11,849 nt of DNA from DATBGS01 sp036557885 (GCA_036557885.1 DATBGS010000055.1:1-11849), one strand, 5' to 3'; shown: positions 1-6,730, numbered from the stretch's first letter. The notes: generated from the sequence alone by a model not told the origin. Translations and numbers: made by a program.

Positions 1-610
1 TGACGATTGCCAGATCGTTGCGGGCGTCGGCAAAGGGGTTTTCTTCGCGGGCATCGGCGCTGGAGAGGATGCGAAAGCGCAGGCGGAAGAGGTTGGTGAG
101 TTCGCGGCGCCAGTTGCCGACGAGTCCGGCGGGCGGCACGACCAGCACGCGGCTCACCAGGCGGCGCAGCAGCATCTCGCGGATATACAGCCCGGCCATG
201 ATGGTTTTGCCCGCGCCCGCGTCGTCAGCGAGCAGGAAGCGCAAGCGGCTTTCCTTGAGCAGGTGACGGTAGACGGCCAGGAATTGATGGGGCAGGAGGT
301 CAATTAGGGACGTTTCGGTAGCAAAGATGGGGTTAAAGAGGTAGGCGTGTTGCAGGCGGTAGCCTTCCGCGACCATACGCACCAGTTCTGGCTCGGCGCG
401 AAAGGCGCTGGGTGCGCCTTCGAGCACCTGGAAGCGGGCCTCAGCGTCGGGCAGGGCGTAGATCGCCTGGCTAATGGCGCCGGTCTGGGGGTCTTTAAAC
501 CAGAGCTTGAGGGTGGAATCGAGCACGCTGAACTGGTAGACGGTGCGTTCGCGGCCCAGCACTTTGTCAAACAGGCGCAGGCCCTCGCGTAAGGATGCTT
601 TGAGCGTCAT
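1..610 (-). CDS. SNF2-family DEAD/DEAH helicase, N-terminal part (runs off left edge)
   Basis: The minus strand is open from an ATG at 610 to the window edge, giving 203 residues of a longer protein. A Q-like motif (LLPHQ, about residues 105-109) precedes a Walker A (DDAGAGKT, 129-136) and then a motif Ia block (VLVVPPAGLVGNW, 155-167). This order is typical of SF2 SNF2-type ATPases that translocate on double-stranded DNA. The residues before about 100 look like the N-terminal extension common in bacterial SNF2 proteins linked to restriction and defence loci. The start is well supported: GGAGGAGG (616-623) lies 5 nt upstream, and a promoter and leader lie beyond it. The helicase C lobe and any nuclease or methylase partner are outside the window, so its system cannot be named. 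A DISARM DrmD-like or stand-alone SNF2 helicase are both possible. Confidence 0.85.
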   Translation of the reverse strand, partial: MTLKASLREGLRLFDKVLGRERTVYQFSVLDSTLKLWFKDPQTGAISQAIYALPDAEARFQVLEGAPSAFRAEPELVRMVAEGYRLQHAYLFNPIFATETSLIDLLPHQFLAVYRHLLKESRLRFLLADDAGAGKTIMAGLYIREMLLRRLVSRVLVVPPAGLVGNWRRELTNLFRLRFRILSSADAREENPFADARNDLAIV

Positions 611-615
611 TGCGG

Positions 616-623
616 CCTCCTCC
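616..623 (-). promoter_or_regulatory. Strong Shine-Dalgarno site of the SNF2 helicase gene
   Basis: On the minus strand GGAGGAGG stands 5 nt before the ATG at 610. It is one of the strongest ribosome-binding sites in the window and fixes the start of the helicase gene. Confidence 0.75.
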
Positions 624-657
624 AACCTGGACACCACACGTCCCATTGTCCCTTGTA

Positions 658-692
658 GGCTGGCGTTTGTGATTCGAGAAACGCCGCCAGCC
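658..692 (-). promoter_or_regulatory. Hairpin in the presumed 5' leader of the SNF2 helicase gene
   Basis: GGCTGGC+GTTT (658-668) pairs with AAAC+GCC+GCCAGCC (679-692), giving an 11-bp stem with a 3-nt bulge and a 10-nt loop. It lies between the predicted transcription start (about 702) and the ribosome-binding site (616-623), so it would sit in the mRNA leader. There is no U-tract after it, so an intrinsic terminator is unlikely. It could affect mRNA stability or serve as a protein-binding site. The structure is seen; the function is inferred. Confidence 0.45.
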
Positions 693-708
693 CGGCAAGA
701 GTGGAACT

Positions 709-737
709 ATTATAAAGCATGTCGTTGTACGATGCAA
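709..737 (-). promoter_or_regulatory. Sigma-70-type promoter for the SNF2 helicase gene
   Basis: On the minus strand a perfect TATAAT (714-709) follows TTGCAT (737-732) with a 17-bp spacer. The -35 box is weak (3 of 6) but the -10 is perfect and the spacing ideal. Predicted transcription start is near 702, giving a leader of about 90 nt before the ATG at 610. This suggests the helicase gene is transcribed independently of the sigma/HTH/protease-helicase genes lying upstream on the same strand. Confidence 0.55.
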
Positions 738-744
738 TACCCCC

Positions 745-851
745 AGGACGGACCGGCAAGATGCCGGTGGTACCCCTCAAACCCCCGCCCCAGGACGGAC
801 CGGCACAGAGGCCGGTGGTACAAGGACGGACCGGCAGGATGCCGGTGGTAC
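745..851. repeat. Three copies of a ~29-bp hairpin-forming repeat
   Basis: Copies lie at 745-773, 792-821 and 823-851. All begin AGGACGGACCGGC and end GCCGGTGGTAC. Each carries a 6-bp stem, ACCGGC/GCCGGT, with variable loops AAGAT, ACAGAG and AGGAT. Stems are conserved while loops vary, as expected of a palindromic REP-like interspersed repeat and not of coding sequence. The first copy begins only 8 bp upstream of the -35 box of the SNF2 promoter. Copies 2 and 3 are almost abutting, whereas copies 1 and 2 are separated by an 18-bp C-rich spacer. No coding function is supported; small open frames through the repeats give low-complexity peptides. Confidence 0.8.
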
Positions 852-938
852 AAAGGCTACCCCCATTTTCAATACGGCAGGGGCGGGCAAAAGCGGAAAG
901 GGGTGGTGATTGATGAAGTTTTACTCAGACGACGAAGA

Positions 939-1077
939 CTGGCGATTAAAATCCCCAAAGGGGCAAGCTGCGCCTAAGGGCCTGCGGCCATATAGTCCGC
1001 CTTCGCGGACCAGGTACGTCTTAGCCCGCGTAGGCGGGCTAAGCGGCGCAGCCTCTAGCCGCGACTTTAGTCGCCAG
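939..1077. repeat. 139-bp nested palindromic element with terminal inverted repeats (MITE/REP-like)
   Basis: The ends CTGGCGATTAAAATC (939-953) and GACTTTAGTCGCCAG (1063-1077) are inverted repeats matching at 13 of 15 positions. Inside them GCTGCGCC (967-974) pairs with GGCGCAGC (1045-1052). Two further hairpins nest within: GTCCGC-CTTC-GCGGAC (995-1010) and a perfect 10-bp stem CTTAGCCCGC-GTAG-GCGGGCTAAG (1020-1043). The right end is itself a small palindrome (GCGACTTTAGTCGC, 1061-1074). The whole could fold into a branched, cloverleaf-like structure. It begins 4 bp after the stop codon of the protease-helicase gene, so it may also act on the 3' end of that mRNA, but no U-tract makes it a standard terminator. 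No clear target-site duplication was found. Confidence 0.65.
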
Positions 1078-1081
1078 GCTG

Positions 1082-4000
1082 CTAAGATTCTTCCAGGTCG
1101 GAGGGGCAGATGTAGCAAAAGGGGCAGGCGAGGCAGCGGGCTTCGTTGCGTTTAGTGGGGAAGTGGCCCGCTTCGATGCCAGCGGCGGCTTCGTCGAGTT
1201 TATCGAGCTTCGAGCGCTGACGACGGTTGGGGTTGAGGTATTTCAGGGCGTCGGCCTGGGCTTCCTCGGTGAAGTCAACGACATCGCTTTGCGGCGACAT
1301 GCCAGGGTATGGGGCGGCGTCGGCCAGGATGTCGCCCAGGTAGAGTGCCTGGATGCGCACCGGAATCTGGGGGTGCTGCTGCTGGTGAGCGAGGTAAAAG
1401 AGGGGCAGGTGCAGGTCTTTGTCGTCGTCATTGCCGGGGCGCCGGGCATAGACGCGCCTGAGCATGATGGGCGCGGCGTGCTCGCCAACGAGCGGGGCGC
1501 TGACGATCTGGTCGGCTTTGACGTGGACGATGCAGCGCTCCAGGGCAGCCTGCACGTCCTGGGCGAGCATGGCGTTGGCGGTGTCGGGCGATTGCTGGCT
1601 GCTGAGCTTGCCCCATTCGTGCTGCAAGATGCTTTGCGCGTGCTGCCAGTAAAAAGCGTCGTAGGCGTGCCCGGCGGGGCCGTCCTCGGCCCAACAATCG
1701 CGCAAGCGGGGTTCCACCTGCTCCCAGGCCGCGCCTGGGCGCGTGGTATGGAGAGTTCGCAGTTCGGCGCGGCCCCGGCGCAGGTAGCGATGGAAGCGAT
1801 AGGCCGCGTCCTCATTTGGGTCAAGCAGGCCGTAGCGATGAGCGTATTTATACTGGCGCGGGCATTCGATGTACTGCTTCAGTTCGCTGAGGCTGTAGCT
1901 GTGTTTGACGCTGGCTGGCCGCGCTGATGCTGGCCGCGTGTGGCTTGAGTCGTCCTCGTCGGCGTCCTCGTCGTCGCTGACTGCGGGCGTGTTTGCGGAC
2001 AGCGTACGAAGCTCGCTCTCGGAGAACAGCGGCTGCATTTGCCCATCTGGGAGGGCGTCGTCTACCAGATCGAGCAGGACCGAGCGCGTGGAGGGGTGGT
2101 CGCCGGAATAGATGGCGGCGCGGGTGAAGACGACGACATCCTGGGCGCGGGTAACGCCGACATAGAAGAGGCAGCGTTCCTCGGCTTCGCGGGCGCCTGG
2201 CTCGTCAATTTCGCGCAGGCCCGGCGGCGCGGGTTCTTCGCGGTGGGTGCCCGACTGCGGGAAGAGGCCGTTGACCAGGCCAGGGAGGTAAACGACGGGG
2301 TATTCCAGCCCTTTGCTGGTGTGAAGGGTCAAGACATGTACAGCGTCTTCGTCACTGACTGGCACAGTGATATGCGGGTCGGTGGCATGGAGCGCCCGCA
2401 GATAATGCAGAAAGCAGGTGACGGAGGGCGCCAATGAACCATCGGGTTCCTCGGCGGGACGCTCCTGGTTGGGAGCGGCTTTTGCCGGTTTGCGCGAGAC
2501 GGCGCGGCTGAGGCGCAGGCGCAGGTCACCCTCGCGGTTCCAGCGGGCGTCAAAGCGCGTGAGCACGCGGATCAGTTCGCCCAGCGCGGCCAGCGCAGCC
2601 TGGGCACGCGCCGGAGTTTCGGCGGCGGGGAGGAGCGTTTGTTCGTCGGGGGATAAGTCTGTGGGCTGCGCCAACCCATCGGCAATCTGGAGGAGCTGCC
2701 AGGCATAGCCACCGGGTCGCAGCAGGAAGTTTGCCAGCCTGCTGCCAAGATGCGATTCTTCGGGTGGGGTGTTTTGCCGCAGTTTCAACGCGGTTTCTCC
2801 CAGGAACAACAGAGCGGCGCGGGTGGCTGGCGCGAGTTCGCCGCTTTCTGCCAGGATGGTTGGGTTGTTGAGCGCGGCTGGCATGGTCTGGCGGGTGGCA
2901 GTCAGGCGATGCGTCAGCGCGGCAATTTCGCGGCGGGTTGGCACAGGATGCCCCAGGCCCGCGATCAATTCTCTGGCGCGCAGCAGGCCGCGCACGTCTG
3001 GGCCTGCGGCCAGGGAGAGCAGCGCCAGGGCGTCTTTGATTTCCGGGCGCTCAAAAAAGTGCCCAATCTGGCTGACGGGGATGCCCTGCGCGGCCAGGGC
3101 AGCGGCTACGCGGTGGGTCAGCTTGTGGGTGCGGCAGAGGATAGCTTGATCTTTATAGGCAAAGCCCCGCTCATGCTGGCGGCGGATGGCTTCCACCAGC
3201 CCCGCCTCTTCGTGGGCGGCGTTGAGAAAGGCTTCACAATGCAGGACGGCGGGTTGGGGCGTTTCTGCGCGATGCGCTTCCAATGCGACGGGTGGGTTGG
3301 CTGGCGCAATCGCCAGGGTGGACATGCGGGCAGCCATGACGGACCCAAGCCGGACAATGCTGGGGACTGAGCGATAGCAGCGACGCAAGGGATAGCTGTG
3401 CAGGTTGGGGTAGAGTTTAGCGAGCCGGTTGAGATTGGCGGGCGCGGCGCCACGCCAGCGATAGATGGATTGGTTGTGGTCCCCGACGACCCATAGCCCT
3501 TGTCCAGTTGGTCCGGCAAGCAACAAGAGCAGTGCTGTCTGGGCAAAATTGGTGTCTTGAAACTCGTCTACCAGGATTTCTGCATATCGCTGCCGCACTT
3601 CAGCAAGGACTTCTGGCTGATCGCGGAGCAGTTCAAATGCTCGTTGAATCAATCCGCCAAAGTCCACAAGCCCGCGCTGACGCAGCGCCTGGTCCCAGAC
3701 GGCATAAGCGCGTGCCCGTTCGCGTGCTCTGGCAACCTGCACCTGGGTAAAAGTGCCTGGGAGTGGCTGGAGTTTCTCTTTTGGGGCACGCTTGCCTTTG
3801 CTGGCTGGCACTTCTTCAGGAGACATGGTAGCTGGCAAGGGAGGCATCATGGGCATCTTGTCTACCATCGCCAGATAGTCTCTGGGCGACAGGAGTTTGT
3901 CGCGGGCCTGAGAGAAATCGTTGAGTAGTTCCTGAAGATGCCGCCGAGGATTGCTAAGCGAGCGATAGAAGTGTAGCGGTAGCTCGGCAAGCAGTTCTTC

Positions 4001-5047
4001 CATCAACAAGAAGGCGTCGGTCTGGTCGAGAATGCGGAAATCTGGTTCTAACTTGTGGTTGCCCGGCCCGGTGGGAACCAGAGAGGCGTATTCGCGCAGG
4101 AGGGTAGCGGCAAAGGCGTGCAGGGTCATCACTGGCATGCGTTCGCCTGGCAGGTGGTAGCGTTCCAGACGCTCGCGCATCTCGCCAGCGGCGCGGTTGG
4201 AGAACGTGAGCGCCAGCACTCGCTCTGGTGGGACGCAGCGTTCGCCAATGAGATAGGCAACCCGGCCAATCAGGGTGGCTGTTTTGCCGGTGCCCGGTCC
4301 GGCAACAATGAGCGCCGGGCCTGGTGCGCGAGCCGCTTCCCGCTGGGAGGGATCGAGTTGGCGCAGGAGGTCGGCTGCACTCATGGAGTCAGTAAGCGGG
4401 GAGAGCGGCTGTGTGGTGCGCCGGATTTCTTCATGCAAGCTGGTAGAAAAGATAGCATCTGTGAGGCGCTGCTGCGCCAGAAGTGGGGTGATACCAAAAT
4501 GATTTGCAAACCCGTCGCTGTTGAGATGTGGCCGTATGGCAAAGAGCCTGCGCACAGCGGAGCGTGGAGCAAGCAATTCAGCAGCAAAGGCGTTGGCTTC
4601 CAGTTCGCGGCGGGCGCGCGGGGTATATTCCTCAATGCGGTGCTCCTGGTGGCGGAGGCTGCCAGGGTCGGCTTGCTCGTTTACCTGGGCGTTGTTGCAG
4701 GGAGGATGGAGGGCCAGACCTTCACCACGATGAAGGATGAAATGTCCAAGCTCGTGCGCGATGGCAAAGGCGCGCTTTTCTGAAGTGAGATCGGGGGAAA
4801 GCCAGATGGCGCCGCCTAGTTCGGGCTGATCCCAGAACCAGAGCTGAAGCCGGGAATAAGCGCCGCCGAGCATGACGCTTCCGCTCTGGTGCGCCATCCA
4901 CTTAAGCTTGAGCATCTGGCAGAGGCGGAATACCAGTTCATCAGCAGTGATGTGTTGGGCTACCCCTGGTGCTGATGGACTCTCTGGCTGCATCACTTGT
5001 TGACGCAAGTTCGCTGCTGCGCGAACGATCACCTCAATGCGTTCCAT
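1082..5047 (-). CDS. ImmA/IrrE protease - UvrD-type helicase - RecB/Cas4-like FeS nuclease-fold fusion
   Basis: This is a 1321-residue protein with three parts. Residues about 30-200 form an ImmA/IrrE (COG2856, M78) zinc protease domain with HELGH at 98-102 and a downstream LEANAFAAELLAP helix (149-161). Residues about 225-985 are an SF1A UvrD/Rep/PcrA helicase: GPGTGKT (250-256), VDEFQDT (493-499), GDHNQSIYRWRGA (522-534), RRCYRS (555-560), TLHTSKGLEYP (907-917) and YVGVTRAQD (962-970). After an acidic linker (1024-1034), residues 1049-1321 resemble the RecB/AddB/Cas4 nuclease fold, with C1062 and a terminal C-x2-C-x2-C-x2-C cluster (1305-1314) suited to a 4Fe-4S site. A clear D/E-x-K pair is not visible, so nuclease activity is uncertain. 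The gene starts 6 bp after the HTH gene's stop, with only a weak Shine-Dalgarno, so translation is probably coupled. The role is inferred: DNA unwinding or repair linked to proteolytic signalling. Confidence 0.9.
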   Translation of the reverse strand: MERIEVIVRAAANLRQQVMQPESPSAPGVAQHITADELVFRLCQMLKLKWMAHQSGSVMLGGAYSRLQLWFWDQPELGGAIWLSPDLTSEKRAFAIAHELGHFILHRGEGLALHPPCNNAQVNEQADPGSLRHQEHRIEEYTPRARRELEANAFAAELLAPRSAVRRLFAIRPHLNSDGFANHFGITPLLAQQRLTDAIFSTSLHEEIRRTTQPLSPLTDSMSAADLLRQLDPSQREAARAPGPALIVAGPGTGKTATLIGRVAYLIGERCVPPERVLALTFSNRAAGEMRERLERYHLPGERMPVMTLHAFAATLLREYASLVPTGPGNHKLEPDFRILDQTDAFLLMEELLAELPLHFYRSLSNPRRHLQELLNDFSQARDKLLSPRDYLAMVDKMPMMPPLPATMSPEEVPASKGKRAPKEKLQPLPGTFTQVQVARARERARAYAVWDQALRQRGLVDFGGLIQRAFELLRDQPEVLAEVRQRYAEILVDEFQDTNFAQTALLLLLAGPTGQGLWVVGDHNQSIYRWRGAAPANLNRLAKLYPNLHSYPLRRCYRSVPSIVRLGSVMAARMSTLAIAPANPPVALEAHRAETPQPAVLHCEAFLNAAHEEAGLVEAIRRQHERGFAYKDQAILCRTHKLTHRVAAALAAQGIPVSQIGHFFERPEIKDALALLSLAAGPDVRGLLRARELIAGLGHPVPTRREIAALTHRLTATRQTMPAALNNPTILAESGELAPATRAALLFLGETALKLRQNTPPEESHLGSRLANFLLRPGGYAWQLLQIADGLAQPTDLSPDEQTLLPAAETPARAQAALAALGELIRVLTRFDARWNREGDLRLRLSRAVSRKPAKAAPNQERPAEEPDGSLAPSVTCFLHYLRALHATDPHITVPVSDEDAVHVLTLHTSKGLEYPVVYLPGLVNGLFPQSGTHREEPAPPGLREIDEPGAREAEERCLFYVGVTRAQDVVVFTRAAIYSGDHPSTRSVLLDLVDDALPDGQMQPLFSESELRTLSANTPAVSDDEDADEDDSSHTRPASARPASVKHSYSLSELKQYIECPRQYKYAHRYGLLDPNEDAAYRFHRYLRRGRAELRTLHTTRPGAAWEQVEPRLRDCWAEDGPAGHAYDAFYWQHAQSILQHEWGKLSSQQSPDTANAMLAQDVQAALERCIVHVKADQIVSAPLVGEHAAPIMLRRVYARRPGNDDDKDLHLPLFYLAHQQQHPQIPVRIQALYLGDILADAAPYPGMSPQSDVVDFTEEAQADALKYLNPNRRQRSKLDKLDEAAAGIEAGHFPTKRNEARCLACPFCYICPSDLEES

Positions 5048-5053
5048 ATGATG

Positions 5054-5713
5054 TTAGCTTTCTGGCAGTTCCTGCCCAACAATGTCAGCCCATGCGCGCT
5101 TTTGTTCCTGGGAGAGTTCAGGGGTGGATTGAACGGCTGCCAGGAAAGTTTCTTGCTGTTGCTCAGGTGGCTGGTCGGCATAGAAGAACGCGCCAGATTG
5201 CGTGGGGGTGGTTCCTTGTAGATAGGCTGAGATGGCTGTCGGCGCGACCTTCAGTGTGTCAGCCAGCCGCTGCGTGAGCGTGCGCGGGATGCTGGCGGCT
5301 GCAATGGCGCGGGCCTCCAGCTTGGCAACGATGTCCCAACTGAGTCCGATAGCTTGGGCCAATTGTGGCGGTGGATATCCGACGGCCAGGGCTTGTCTGA
5401 ACAGACTAGAGAGCGGCGCGGCAGACCCAGAAGACGTTTGCTCGCGCAAACGGGTGCGCGCAGCGTTGGCCGCTGGGGTGAACTGTTGCGCGGGTAGGGC
5501 GTCTGGTTCAGGCAGGCCGGCGGCGATGGCATGGAAGTACAAGACAAATTCCATGAGTTCATCGGCATACTGTGGATGGCGCTGGATGTAGTCGGCTACT
5601 CGCGGGGCTTTGCCTGCCTGGAACTCTTCGACATAGCGCGCGGTGATGCGATTAAGATCGTCTTCACGCTGGCGGTCCGCGTGGGATTGGAAGGGCTGAT
5701 TGGAGTTAGCCAT
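5054..5713 (-). CDS. HTH (XRE-like) protein, putative partner or regulator of the adjacent sigma factor
   Basis: A 219-residue soluble protein. Residues about 18-65 form a helical module (ITARYVEEFQAGK ... YIQRHPQYADELMEFV), recalling short helical regions found beside sigma factors and signalling kinases in Chloroflexota and Planctomycetes. Residues about 102-166 look like an XRE-type helix-turn-helix (PPQLAQAIGLSWDIVAKLEAR followed by a helix and RLADTLKV). The C-terminus is acidic and glutamine-rich. The ATG lies inside the sigma gene's last codons: the two overlap by 8 bp at ATGGCTAA, and the next gene begins 6 bp after its stop. ImmA/IrrE proteases classically cleave an XRE repressor encoded next to them, so this protein is the natural candidate substrate of the downstream fusion. 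It might instead be an anti-sigma factor. The HTH call is moderate; the functional role is inference. Confidence 0.75.
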   Translation of the reverse strand: MANSNQPFQSHADRQREDDLNRITARYVEEFQAGKAPRVADYIQRHPQYADELMEFVLYFHAIAAGLPEPDALPAQQFTPAANAARTRLREQTSSGSAAPLSSLFRQALAVGYPPPQLAQAIGLSWDIVAKLEARAIAAASIPRTLTQRLADTLKVAPTAISAYLQGTTPTQSGAFFYADQPPEQQQETFLAAVQSTPELSQEQKRAWADIVGQELPES

Positions 5714-6494
5714 GCTGCTCCTCGCCTTCTAGCTGCTGACGTAGGAATGTGCGGATGGCGTCAAGGCGGTTGCGTACCGTTCGATCAGTGATGCCAAGGC
5801 GCCTGGCTGTTTCTTCCTGGGTGAAGCCGCACCAGAGATAATATGGAATCAGGCGCAAATTTGGTTCAAGCTGCGCCAGTTGTGCCTCAAGGTCAAGCAG
5901 TTCGTCCAGGTGCTCAAGCAGTGATTGGGCGCCTGGGTCGGGGAGCGTTTCGGCGAGGGAGGATTCGTTGTCATTGCTGATGGTGGCCTCGATGCTTGCA
6001 AGATTTTCTCGTTGTACGCGGTTGGGGGTCTCCACTCCTTTGCGTTTCCAGAAGCCTTCCCGCTCCATGATTTCGTGGGCGACGTGATATTCCAGCAGCC
6101 TGAGCGTATGGCAAAAGTTTTCCAATAGAAAAGTATGTTCTTTGTTGGCGATTTCTTCCCAGAGCGCCAAATAACATGCTGAAACCAGATCATTTTCAAT
6201 CTGAAGCCCCCGGCCTCCAGAACTTTGCGAGGCTACTTTCCTGGCCCAAAACGTGATGGATGCTTGCGCGCGCAGCCAGATGACATCGAAGATGCGATCA
6301 ACTTCTTGCCTGGTGCCGCTCTGTAATCGTTCGCGCAGGCAGCGGGCCAGTACTTCAAGCGGCAACACGCTTTCTGCTGGCGCCTGTTCAATCTGCTGCC
6401 AATAGGCTGGCGAACGGGGAGTTGGCAATGCTTGAAATTGCTGCTCAAGGGCTGCGCGTCTTGCCTGAAGACCTTCGTCCTGCTCGTCTCCCAA
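5706..6494 (-). CDS. Atypical sigma-70-family RNA polymerase sigma factor (TTG start)
   Basis: Read from the TTG at 6494 this gives 262 residues. Residues about 60-140 fit a sigma region 2-like helical block (ENDLVSACYLALWEEI at 100-115). Residues about 205-252 carry a region 4-like helix-turn-helix (FTQEETARRLGITDRTVRNRL, 224-244), followed by an acidic tail. The frame stays open up to 6632, but that upstream start lies within the -35 box of the promoter, ahead of the predicted transcription start. The TTG at 6494 has AAAGGAGAG (6499-6507) ideally placed and is preferred. It heads a three-gene unit with the HTH protein and the protease-helicase fusion. It probably redirects RNA polymerase to a small regulon, perhaps including its own operon. 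It could instead be a sigma-like DNA-binding regulator, because region 2 is divergent. Confidence 0.75.
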   Translation of the reverse strand: MGDEQDEGLQARRAALEQQFQALPTPRSPAYWQQIEQAPAESVLPLEVLARCLRERLQSGTRQEVDRIFDVIWLRAQASITFWARKVASQSSGGRGLQIENDLVSACYLALWEEIANKEHTFLLENFCHTLRLLEYHVAHEIMEREGFWKRKGVETPNRVQRENLASIEATISNDNESSLAETLPDPGAQSLLEHLDELLDLEAQLAQLEPNLRLIPYYLWCGFTQEETARRLGITDRTVRNRLDAIRTFLRQQLEGEEQHG

Positions 6495-6498
6495 AGCT

Positions 6499-6507
6499 CT
6501 CTCCTTT
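6499..6507 (-). promoter_or_regulatory. Ribosome-binding site that decides the TTG start of the sigma gene
   Basis: On the minus strand AAAGGAGAG stands just before the TTG at 6494, with 6 nt between GGAG and the codon. No comparable site precedes other in-frame starts, and the far upstream start at 6632 overlaps the promoter. Confidence 0.6.
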
Positions 6508-6603
6508 GTGGTTGCTGGCACTGGCACACACTTGAGGCGAATGGGGAAAGGCACTACCGCCTTATTCCGCCATGTGTAGCCATGCTTGCGGGTGGCACAA
6601 GTG

Positions 6604-6632
6604 AGTATAGGAGTCAAGCGGGAGAGTGTCAA
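6604..6632 (-). promoter_or_regulatory. Strong sigma-70-type promoter of the sigma/HTH/protease-helicase operon
   Basis: On the minus strand a perfect TTGACA (6632-6627) is followed after exactly 17 bp by TATACT (6609-6604; 5 of 6). Transcription should start near 6597, leaving a leader of about 100 nt before the TTG start at 6494. This consensus-like promoter suggests basal expression by the housekeeping sigma factor. No second promoter for the encoded sigma factor was recognised. Confidence 0.7.
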
Positions 6633-6707
6633 TGGGAGCCTCCTACCGGGTTACTCTAAAAGCGTGGTTGGCTCCGGCGGCCTGGGCATAGCACCTAGCA
6701 GGAAACG

Positions 6708-6730
6708 GGCGCCAGAGGTCTTCTGGCGCC
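6708..6730 (-). terminator. Perfect hairpin after the lipoprotein gene, probable terminator
   Basis: GGCGCCAGA (6708-6716) and TCTGGCGCC (6722-6730) form a perfect 9-bp stem with a 5-nt loop, starting 12 bp past the lipoprotein stop. On the minus strand it is followed by GTTTCC, only a weak U-rich tail, so termination is likely but may be inefficient. It separates the lipoprotein gene from the sigma operon promoter at 6604-6632. Confidence 0.5.

Noticed and set aside
1..610. Assignment of the SNF2 helicase to DISARM as DrmD.
   Set aside because: Only the N-terminal 203 residues are present and none of the partner genes drmA, drmB, drmC or a methyltransferase is in the window.
745..851. A CRISPR array, suggested by three similar repeats.
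   Set aside because: Spacing is irregular (18 bp, then 1 bp), there are no unique spacers of constant length, and no cas genes are visible. The Cas4-like tail of the fusion is part of a helicase.
543..977. Open frames through the repeat region, giving peptides with repeating DGPA/CRWY-type blocks.
   Set aside because: They translate the hairpin repeats, overlap the 5' end of the SNF2 gene, and show no ribosome-binding site or protein-like composition.
1020..1043. Intrinsic terminator of the protease-helicase gene.
   Set aside because: The 10-bp stem is strong but the following minus-strand sequence has no T-tract; it fits better as part of the nested palindromic element.
1163..1927. A 254-residue plus-strand frame.
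   Set aside because: It is antisense to the 3' part of the protease-helicase gene, whose frame has clear conserved motifs; GC-rich coding DNA readily leaves the opposite strand open.
2750..3370. A 206-residue plus-strand frame, and the 242-residue one at 4055-4783.
   Set aside because: Both lie opposite the helicase and protease domains with no recognisable domain or start signal.
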